From: Kryptolebias marmoratus
Lineage: Eukaryota; Chordata; Actinopteri; Cyprinodontiformes; Rivulidae
Reading direction: 5' to 3'
Assembly (NCBI RefSeq): GCF_001649575.2
Contig: NC_051431.1
Span: 4,788,354-4,852,353 of the forward strand
DNA: 64,000 nucleotides
The notes under the pieces are model-generated. The model saw only the letters and a program-made list of their open reading frames with translations. It ran no database searches and was not told the origin of the DNA. The position numbers were made by a program, and so were the translations under genes. Positions within the stretch are counted from its first letter, which is position 1. Every line of letters begins with the position of its first letter. Positions 50,101 to 61,649 of the stretch are shown here, one piece after another.

Positions 50101-53100
50101 CCTGTGACAGGCCAGTTAGTAGCAGTCACACTGATCTATGTGGCACCTCTTAGTTCCATGTTTCTCCTCTGATGGAAAAACTATGTATCCCTGCTCCCTA
50201 TTAGGAACTTTTACTCATGGAGAGCTGGCGAAAGAGTCCTTGTTGTGAACAAACTGTATAATGGTGTCCTGGCTGTGCAGCATCACCTTCTCTCTCCCCT
50301 TTCGTTGCTTTGTCATCCAAGTCTGGATGCCTGAGGCCTGTTGTTTTACCACAAAGTACTGACAAAAGCAGAAGATGGCAAATGCTGGTCTACACAGATG
50401 ACTACACGGACGCCATGGAATAAAAGAAATGCTACAGAGCAAATAGTCTCCCTCTGAGCCACACTGGATGTCAAAAAAATGGCAATTCTTTGTTTTTTTT
50501 TTAATCAAATTTGCAACTTAACGTATCAAAAAACAACCATCTATGAGCCTGTAGAAATATCAATAAAGGGAGATATGTCTCCTGTTGCCAGCCATGAAGA
50601 TAGAGAATCATTCTAAGATCAATGTTTTTCCTGGCAAACGCAATGCTTTGTAATAGTTCACAATTATGGCCCCACAACACAACCTCCTACAACTATTCCA
50701 GCAGCCTTGCACTCACACTGTCAACAACATGTAAAAGCCACACTTCATTGTTGCTGTCACAAAGCCAGCGCAATCACCAACAACGGTGGAAAAGAAAATG
50801 ACTCCCATCAGGATAAATGAGTAACACATCTAACTCAAACACTGCATTTCTGCTCCAACTCTTATGCTAAATACTATAATTAGGCCATATGTTTATTTCC
50901 CATTATGATAGATTATTGGCGCACTGTTAATTTTATCAGCCGTGAGACTGAAGAGCAAGAGTACAGCTCAGAATAAAGGAACCAAGGATAAAGGATGGAT
51001 GATGTTAGCCTTATATACACACACAATAGATTTTACATACTTAACCCTTTATTTTCTGCCTAGATACAAAGCTAAATCTGTAATCTTGTAAACACCATTT
51101 GAACACTACAGTAAGTTTTGCTTTGCATTTTCTGCTTGTTAACATAACCAGAGATCCTTATAATCTGATAACTGATATCTGGTTAGAAAAAGTCTGCAGA
51201 CCAACATGTGTTTAAGGGTTACAATTAAGGTTTAGTAAAGGTTATGAAAGTCTTTATGTGACAACTGATACTGATAATTGTACGACCATCCTACTTCAGT
51301 TTACCTTAAAGAAACAGGTTGTGAAAACAAATTTAACCTCAGGCGGAAAGGTAATATTTTTTTAACCTTCATTTACACTTTGATGAAGGAATATCGTCAT
51401 CATCATAAATAATCACAGCAAACAAAACACTCCTTAATGCTCACATAGGCTTTTGAAAACAGTTAATTTAATTTATGCATGTATGATAATGTATAATGTG
51501 TGATCAGCTCAGCTTTCCCAAAAACACGTCAAATTCAATAAAATGAGTTACATGACACATTTTCTTAAAATGCACCATTTTCTATAATGGTGCAAATCAC
51601 CAGATGCATTTCTGGCACAGTACAGGCTCCAAGCTGTGAGACATCACTGACATCCCTCTATCATTTCTGGAAAAATACCTCATTGCATCCTAAAAGCCTT
51701 CCTTTTTGGGGGGCACACACTGAGCAGAATTAGTCCAGGTGAAAGGGATTGTTGAAAACAGAAGTATGAATAATAATCTAGTTCCTTGATCAAATTGTTT
51801 TTCAGCAAACAAAAAAAAAGGTCACTAGTCAGTGTCGAGGAACACCTGTCAACCGTTACTTAAATCCAATAAAATATCTTGGCCATTAAATTCACTCGGT
51901 CCAGGGGGCAGACTATCAGGAAGAATTATCTGAGTAACACAGTTTGCTATAATATTAGAGTAAAATAATAATTTTTCTAATGATGTTAAAATCTGGAAAT
52001 GTTAAAACTTAAAAAAAAAGGATTTATGGGAGAGGTGTTTACAGCAGAAAAGGACCTAAAAAATGTCCTTGGAGAATATATTTTTCTGTAAACATTACAA
52101 ATGTGTCTCTCCTGGCTCCTTTTTAAAAATCAGAGAATAAAAATGGTTTTGTTTGATTAACATTTTGTCAATGAACCACAGTATTCTTCTGAAAGGAAGT
52201 AATGTTGTGGGTTAAGTCTGTAAAATGTGCATTGGACTCCATATCACTTAATTCTCCAGAATTATTGCAATAGTGCATTTTCTGCTTCATATGGTCTTTT
52301 TGTAGGTTTTTAGCTTTCAGCTCAATCATGAATATTTCTAATACATATCCCTTTGATAATTAAAAATAACCAGAATACTGTAGATAAGAATAAATCTTTG
52401 TTATTATCTTTGTTTAGTTACACACAAAACTTTGTATTTGAGATCTTAATTCAAGTCCCACTACACTATCTTTCCAAATGTGAAAAATCTCCTTTTTTTG
52501 ACTGTGTGTGAACATTTAACTCTACAGAAAAGGCTTAAAACTGATGTACCAAAATCAGGTTTGCACCAGTTAACATTATAAAGTTTAGATTTTTTAATAC
52601 AACATATAACTAAATAAGACAGGCATAACAAAAAATAAATAAAAAATACATTACTGATCTTGAGTTTGTTTTAGAAACCACTTTTCTTAATATAATATAT
52701 TGTAACACTTCATGACTCATCAGCATTTTCAAACCAAACTGAAAAAATAACTATTGGTCATCTACAGTATATTCAAATAGTTTAGAAATGCAAAATCTAA
52801 AGAAAAACAAACTTGCATTACTTGAATATTTGAAGATTCACATATAAATTCAAAATGACAGTTTTCAGCGTGAAACCATGAAAGTGAGTTATTTACAATA
52901 ATGTTTCCATGACTGTAGAATCATGAATTAACTAAATCAATAAACTGTTATGCCACCTTGTTATAATAGTAGGCCAGAAAGAACAAACCAAATTTATTTT
53001 TATTGATATTTTGACTAATAGGTTATTTTTTAAACCTGCATTATAGGTTAGTTGTAGGCGGAAGGTGTTTAGTTCAAATTTGCAATTAGATCTACTAGAT

Positions 53101-56100
53101 GCTTCAACTTCCTAAATAACAGACCTTTAAACAATTCAAAGTATAATAGCTTGCTTACCTGTGATACACTGAAACTGACCATCCTCTCTTCGAATAGTGA
53201 AGGCCTCACCTGGGTTGACTTGCACCAGGATTACCTGTAAGGATGCAAAAGAGATTGCGATTTACTCATTTTATAGAACAAGACTCATTATAGACCATGT
53301 TAAACTAATTATCTCTGTATTAATCTAACGAGTAAAATACGTTCAAACAAACTGACAGGTAACGCAAGTTTCTTATAAAAATGTATTGAAATTATTTACA
53401 AATAAGTAATGATCTCAATGGAAAAAAAACAGACAGTAAATTAAATAAAGAACAGCTGCTGCTGACAGATGAAGCCAAGTCTAAAATTTGCAATTAATCG
53501 TTCAAGCCAATTCAGTCATTAACACAGACAGACACTAAAAATAGTTAAATTATGTGTTCAAATTTCAAACAAACAAAGGGACAGGTTTTTAGCTAAACTT
53601 GCTATTAATGTCTAGATGCAATTGTCACACACACACACACAAAGTCACTCAGTTCATCATGAAATGTCAGGCACACACTGATATGTACTCTACAATGAGT
53701 CATGCCACTTTAGTTGTTATAAAAGACTAAACAAACATACCCTGGACAAGGAAAGAAGAGACAAAAAGAAAAATTAAGGAAGTATTTTTGTTCTGGTAAT
53801 TTATCAAAGCAATTACAGTATTTCTAACAGATTGTTGTTGGGTTTTTTTCAATAAGCACATAAATAAAAAAAACACATTTAAATTTATTGAGTCAACTTA
53901 TTTTCAAAACACAGAAATTAAATATTAACTAGTGTTTAAAAACCCACAAACACTTCAGATGTTCTCAAATTGAATATTCTTTCAACTTATTCCTATAAAA
54001 TCAAAGATTTCTGTTTCCTAGCTCTGTGTGTGGGCGCTGGATACCTCACTCTTGTGGAAGTCGCGGTCACAGAATCTACACTCCTCTGGCAAAGGGCTTT
54101 GTCTATGGCTGTCTTCAAACACTGAAATCATCAGCACCTCCATCTCTGACACTGCTCCCATTCATGTGCTCAGCAAAGACAGGAAAGAGCCCTTTGACTG
54201 CCACACAGCCTCATATGTTGATACAAACCCACACAAGCAGCGTCAGCAGTGTGTATAGTATGATGGTGGTGGTGGGAGGGGCAATGGAGTCTAATTCAAT
54301 CAAAGTCTGAACACTCCAGTCAGGTACATGTGTATGTCTGTTGTTCTCTCTCTCCATTGTAAAGCAAAAAAAAAAAACAACAACAACACAAAAGATGATT
54401 AATCAATTTTTTTTGTTTGAAAATTACAGCAGAAATCAATGCTGTTAAAGCTACTGCACGTGGGGAAAAAAAGGAGGGGAGGGAGGGAAGGATTTGCTTG
54501 GGAAAAAAAATAAAATCTTACTGCTACTTACTGTTCCCCGCATCGTTTTCTCTCATTGAAGCGTCACTAATCATGCAGTCAAAGACAGGAACAGATGCTC
54601 CAGGGTCTACTAGACCCTTCACCACTTCACCCAACCCTCATGAGAAATCACATGACCTACGACGCCAAGACATCTGGCTGAGCTTGTCTTTTACAAACTC
54701 CACTTTTATCCACGCCAGCATTAAGTCCAGTAAGAGACCGACAAGACATGAGGAGAACAGAAATTCAGGGCTTAGATTTTCTTTTTTTTTTGCTTTGAAT
54801 GAAGCCGTTTACAGAAAGTGTGGCGATAATCTCATGGTTGCTTAGCTTGATTCGGGTGCATCTGCTTCATCAGCGGCACACTCCTCAGCGGCGAGCAGCT
54901 TGTTCACTCTCGTCTCCGGCTTCAGTGCAGCCTCCCTGCCATCAGTATCCACAGCAACGCTTTCAACAATCCACAGCAATGTCCACACCGAACCTTCACA
55001 GAAGGGACTGAAACCTTATCAGCGTTGGCCACGCTTCGGAACAGGAAGAAAAAGGCAGATGAGCCCAAAAAAACAGGATCAAAAAAGAGAAGGACTTTGG
55101 ATGATGCCTCAGTTTGCTGCTTGTTTCCTCTTTGCCTCTTTCACTGACTGAGTTCAGTTAACGCCTGCTGTGCTCCTTAACATGGTTAATTTCAATAGCA
55201 TTCCATCAGGGTGTGATCATAGCACTGCTGAGCTGGTAAAGGTAAAAGGGGTCCATAGCATTGGGAGTCCTTTGTTCTGTCTTTTTCACAACAACAACAA
55301 TGGCGTGAGGAAGCCGAGCAACCCACGCAGCTTCTGAGGCTGACATATATGACAACGCTACAGTCCCTCTGCCTCCCTCTCTCCCTTCTCTCCCTCCCCC
55401 TCATACTCTACTGTGGCTCTCTCTCCCATTCACAGAGCTTTACATCCCCTTAATACTCCGATCAATGAGGAGATGAGGTAGAGAGAGTTCAATTGCAGAT
55501 ATCCAGCGTTGGTGACAATTGCAGTCTTAGGTTCTCTGACATCTTCAAATATCACAAAGCAGCACGCTCACAGTAAAAACAAAAGATTATTTGTATAGTG
55601 ACACAATACACACAGCTTGAAAGTGTTCAGTGCCTCGGTAACATCTGCCCTCATTTAGTCCAAATGGATCGTATCTTAAAGCGGCAGTGATGATCACTTG
55701 ATCAGCGTGTGCCAAGTTCTCAAACACTCTGCGCCAAGCAAATGAGGTACCTTAAAATCCTGTTTGCTTTACTTTAAATATAAAAACAACAACAACCACA
55801 AAAATCTAGATTGAGGCATTTATATGAGAAAGCTGTAAGCAGCAATCAGTAAGCAGTAGAGTCCAAGTATAATAAGCTTAAGTAAGTAAGAGGACATCAG
55901 GGAAATATAGAGTAAAATTAATTATAAAAGAGAAATGGTAACAAAAAAAAACTAGTTTACACAGTACACATATTCATAGTTTAAATATACCAATCATTGT
56001 ATTAAAAACCTAATATGTACATTATACTAAGAAGTGGCACAATAGCCAATACTCACAAACATGATATTAAATGTTTATGTGAGAATGACCAAAAAAATTG

Positions 56101-59100
56101 TTAACTGCTTCCCTGACTTTAAAGATATGCTTGAGCTCAAATATCCATTGTTTTATTGTTAGAATAAGCCAATGAGTAGGATTTTGAAACATTGTACATA
56201 CAATGTTTTAGCAGCCGAAGGTGGGGGCCTTGGCGCTCTGACCCTAGCTTACCAAAGCTGGCTCTTGGGACATGGAATGTCACCTCTCTGGTGGGAAAGG
56301 AGCCTGAACTTATGTAGTGGAGGAGTTAAAGTATGTTTTGTTCACGAGTGAGGGAAAAATAGAGCATGAGATTGACATGCCTTTCGTTGCGACTTCTGCA
56401 ATATTGTGTACTCTGTACCGGCCCGTTGTGGTGAAGAGCAAGCTGAAGTGCAAGACAAAGCTCTCTCTTTATTGGTCGGTCTACGATCCTACTACTTTGG
56501 GTAGTGACCGAAAGAGTGAGATTCCAGATACAGGCAGTTAAACTGAGTTTTCTCTGCAGGGTAGCTGGGCTCTCCCTTAGAGATAGGGTGAGAAGTTTGG
56601 TTATCTGGGAGGGACTGGGAGGAGAGTCACTGCTCCTCCACAACGAGAGGAGCCAGTTGAGGTGGTTTGGGTATCTAATAAGGATGAAAAGCTTATATTG
56701 TTTCACCTCTACACTAGTTCAAAACCTTTTAACACCCACTAACAACTGACTTTTCAGTGCAACAGCAAAGTGTTTTATTAGCTTATAGTTGAAATGGATT
56801 TGCATTTTTTATGGATATTTCTAAGCAGGAGCTCCAACTGGAAATTGAAATATAAAATCCCAGTGCATGCATCTTTTTCCTAACAATACTCCAATCAGGG
56901 CGGATATTTGAGTACAACTAACTTTTTCTTCGTTTACCTAATATTTATTGATTTTATGAACTCCCAAGTGAAATGCAGCGTATTTGCTTGTTAAGCTGTG
57001 TAAATTCCCTCATCATTATTTTATGTTGAAATATATTGGTTTTTACTCATTTAAAAAAATCCCCAGAACATTTGACTCATGTTATGAAGAAGATACTCTA
57101 CTTTGCAAATTTGAAAGGCATTACCTATGATGTACTCTGTACACACATTCACACACTTTAATATGCAGAACAGAAAAAAAGGAGATTAATATCTTCTTAG
57201 ATAAGGCAAGTTCCTCTTCTGATAACACCACTTGGCAAACACAAATTAAGCTTGCACACCCCCTCAAGTTCATACGGAAAAACTGAACTTTCACTTCATG
57301 CAAAACAAATTCAAGTACACCTAAGCACCAGTTTTAAATTTTAAATGAACTCAGTGTTTTGCTCCAATTAGAGACCAACTATATGATGACTGTAGTGTGT
57401 AGTGGTCTCCTCGCATTCACAAGATCATATAAAAAAGAAAATCAGGTACACCATACAGAACATCATCTCCAAACATTATGTGCTACATCACGTTTCTTCC
57501 ACTGCAAAGATTTGCATTCAGGTTTAAGTTCTATGCAAAGATGGTAAGGATCAGTTAGTGCACACGGTCATCCAGGTGGCCACTGGTGTGTTTTATTACC
57601 CAAGAGGATGGGCCTGCTCTCTGCTCATGACGGTCAGCTCTGACGTTTCTTTGCCACTGGTGACTCAGAGTTCGGGTTTCTCACTATTTGTTCCTCCTAA
57701 TTGTTTACTGTGCGTTGATGCAAAATAGCAGCTGGGTGGACAGGAAACAAGAGCCAAATGACACAGGGAAAATCCTGCCAGGGTCAGAACTGGCCAGGAA
57801 CTAACGCAATCTCTCTGCAGCTGATGCCATACACTTGCGTGTGCAATGATGATGATGATTCAAAGCAACATGATGATCCTTAACCTCCCAGGATTCTGTG
57901 GAAATATTGCATAAAAGCAAACAAGGGAGAAATACAGGGAGAAAAATCTAAAAGGGAACCAAACAGTTTTTAAATGTTAAGTGAAAAATGAAACATTAAT
58001 TAGGGCAATCACAAACCGATACTAAAGCACAGTGTCAAACATTTAAGTTTAACTAAAATCTTAGTGGATACTAACTGTAAAGTACTTTCTACTATGTAAA
58101 TAAGTTTTATGTTTCTAAATGAGCCTTCAGCATTTTGCTAATAACTCATCAGTCACCAACCATCACTGTTTCATGGTAACTTTCTGCTTTGGATTTACAT
58201 AAACATAAATATATGAAATACCCTATGAATATAGCAACCATTACTGTTATTCAATTCTAATTGAATGTTACTGTATTTTCTAATGACCACTGCAAATAAA
58301 GCTAAACTTTTTAAAAAATGTTAATCAACTCAGAATTAGGCCCATAACAACATTACCAACCCATCTTAAGATAAAAAGCATGGACGAAATGCCATTGTTT
58401 CCGCTGCCCTCGATACCCATGTTATGTTTATTTGGAAGTTTGCTTACACAAATATTTCAACAACATGATCCCAGAACAAGCAGTAATGGTTTCACCACAA
58501 TTATAAGGTTTGGGTGTAGTGTCTTAATGTTTTCTACATCAGCTCAGCTAATATAGTTTGTTTTACTGGCTTGAGAAAGGTGCCCTAAACACTGCTGAGT
58601 CACAAACTGTCCGCCTTCTCATGGTTGCTGACAAATAGTGGGCTCACCCCCGTCTTCACAGATGATTCAGTGGTCTACCAGGAGACAAGAAGAGTGGGTT
58701 GCATATTTGTCACAACATCTCAAGCCCTTTGGTAACTTGTGAAGGAAACATGTCCAAGGCCCTCTCTTGTCTGTCTGGCTATAACATACAAGGCCAGAAC
58801 TAAAGACAGACGAATTTAGAAGTCAGGTCTCACTATCCCACGGTTACATTTTCCCACTCAAAACACGTAGTGACCAGCAGATCACATTCATGACTGTGTT
58901 TCCTTGTCCAGGTTGTTCAGTCACGATATGCTGCAGAGTGCTTTTACTCACAAATGGAAAAGCAGTGCATTTTAGTCTTAAATGTCACCTCACCTTGTGT
59001 TGAAATGTGTAAAGGTGACTTAGGTATGTTTGAATATAAACTTGTATAAAGATAAAAAATAAAAAAAAAATAAAAAAAATACCCACTTCAACATTACTGT

Positions 59101-61591
59101 TCTTATAAGCTCTCTCAAATGTGCTAACTCAAAATAACTTGTAATTGCATATATTTCACATATAAAGAATTCATAATTTTGAAACAACTGGATAACTCTT
59201 TGGATTGGTGTCTAACGCAAACTATATCAAAAAGTGATACCAATCTGTTACAGTCTGTCAAGTAATAAACAAAGACCAAAAATTCATCAGAATAAAGTAA
59301 CATAAAAACACAAGCACAAACATGAATAAAAAACACTGAATAGAAAGTCTAACAAATTTGAGTAATGAAGAAAATGAGAGAAAATATACATATCCATCAG
59401 CACAGCCAGCAGCTAAGTGCATAAGCCATTAGCTAGGCTTAAACATTGACAGAAACAAACCGTTTCATCTGTTACCAATTTAGCAACAAACCAAACGGTA
59501 AGAGCAGGAAAAACCAAAGGGGGGAGGGAAGCATAAGTGGAAGGAAGAAGTGATTCATGCTGTAGCCAAAGTCATCTCTTAAAAGGAATCATCTCAGGTA
59601 ATGACCCTGAGACAACAGCTTCCTTTCTGACTCAAAATAATTGGTTCAGTAGAGCATAATACCAAACCAGGACTTGGATTATGAAAAAAAAAGAACAAAG
59701 AAAAAAGTGTTCTTCCTGTTTCTTTAACTAAAGGTCAGATACAGGGGGGTCAGCCATCGCTGTGAATCCACTTCACTGTCACCACAGTCCTGCATCATTC
59801 TGTCAGGGCTCAGACCCCTCACGTATTCCCTGCTCCTCACTCCATAGCTGTCTTGATACTTACACCCCTTTTAAGACACACATTGCACATATTTAGCAAA
59901 CAAAGGTTCTATGCAATTCAGAGCAACAAAAAGGCTTGAAAATCCCAAAATAAAACAAAATGTTTTTTTTTTTTTTAATCCTATTGTCAATTGCACAGCT
60001 GCTTGGGGTCTAGACTCTGACGCCATAAAAATCAGTCACATCTGATCTCCTTTGCCATGTGTTCTCCACAAGATACTAAAAACTCTAATCAGAGAAAACA
60101 GTGTGTACTGCAGGTTTTGCACTCAACTCATGAACACAACTTCAATGTAAAGACAACAAAAAAATTAAATGAAATAGCAAAAACTATGAAAACTGTGCAG
60201 AAAGAAAACAATATTTACATGGTACTTGATGCAAGAATTAAAGTTAAAACTGAAAACCAAAGCTCAATCAATACAGATCTCAACACCTAGCTGTGACTCA
60301 CACTACGCCCTTAAAACACAAACCCATAAAACAGGATGTTGTATACTTTATTATGCTGCCTTAAGTATTGATTTTCACGTCACCAGCAGGGAAAGCAAAC
60401 CTGATGTAAACCTGCTGCTACCATTAACAAACTACCCACAACCCCTACTTTAAATAACATTCATTTTAAAAAGGAAACACACCCATATAACATTGTTAAA
60501 AATTGAGGATTGAAAAATATACAAAAAAATGTTGCTGTTTTTTTTTCTGAAATGTTTTATTATTACCTAAACTAATAAAAAATGTCTGTAGTTAAAAACA
60601 CAAAATTGCAGTACCAAACCCCTCCTTAATAGTCTGAATTTTAACAATTTTCTTTGCAGCTGAATTTTGAAAACATTTGGAGATGTTGGATGAATAAATA
60701 CTACACTAAAAAACCTTAAGTAGAGTCTATGGTACCCAGGCTGATGCTTTTGGACCAAATGAATATAAAGGACTCTCTAAGGGTTATAAGGATAGTTGGG
60801 TCCACTACAAAACAGTTAAAATAACCTAGAAGTCTGCTTTCTCACCACCAGGGGAGTGCTGATTGCATAACACAAAAGTCAGCACGACCACGTCCCTTAT
60901 ACATGTAACATCCACCACTACCAACAAATTGGAGCTGTGTTATGGGTCTTTGGCTTCATTTTTCAAAGTGGAGTTCGAAAGAGTTCTACAAACATTCAGA
61001 AGAAGGAAATACAGGAATCATATAACAGCCTGGTTTGTTCTGCACATGTTCAAAGAAGAGCACACCACGGCAAACAATAGGTGCAGGTAAGTAGCTTCTA
61101 CTCTACTAATACAAATGAAGTTTTAATGCTGGAGGTGCTGGAAGAGCATTTAACCTGCTCAGACAATCGATACACACTTATGTATGAACCAATCACATCC
61201 CCTTACATCAATCAGGAATCCATACCGAGCTAAAGAACTGCCTGCTCTGAAGCAGGAGCTAAAATTGACCCAATAAACACAGACGCAGTTTGACCAGTGG
61301 GAAAATGAAAAATAAATAAATAATTGATGAACTAATGGTTAGAAGGACTGAACAGGTCCCAGGCGATCTAAAAGCACTTAATAGCACCAGCAAATCAAGC
61401 TCAGACTGGAACCTATACCAAACTATCAAACATAATTTATTTCTGAAATACATTTTTTTCATCTGCATTTTGATCATGAATAGTTCATAATCACCCCATC
61501 TTTGAGGCTCAATCCCTTTGTGAATAATGTGTTAAACTAAGCCGGGTTATTAAAAATAACTAATTAAGAAAAGCTAAATAATGTACTGCAA

Positions 61592-61649
<58 letters not shown>

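Larger units (their letters stand above)
41057..53158 (-). other. fndc3a: fndc3a intron 2 (12.1 kb)
   Basis: The longest intron. Contains the nested SINE, a possible hAT-like fragment near 45.2 kb, (GT)n at 46779-46798, an AAAT tract near 47.74 kb and a GCGCACAC tract near 50.0 kb. No nested gene or RNA gene recognised. Confidence 0.8.

Noticed and set aside
54400..55400. Possible alternative first exon or promoter in fndc3a intron 1
   Set aside because: Several short open frames but no family match, no clear CpG island and no supported donor with the right phase.
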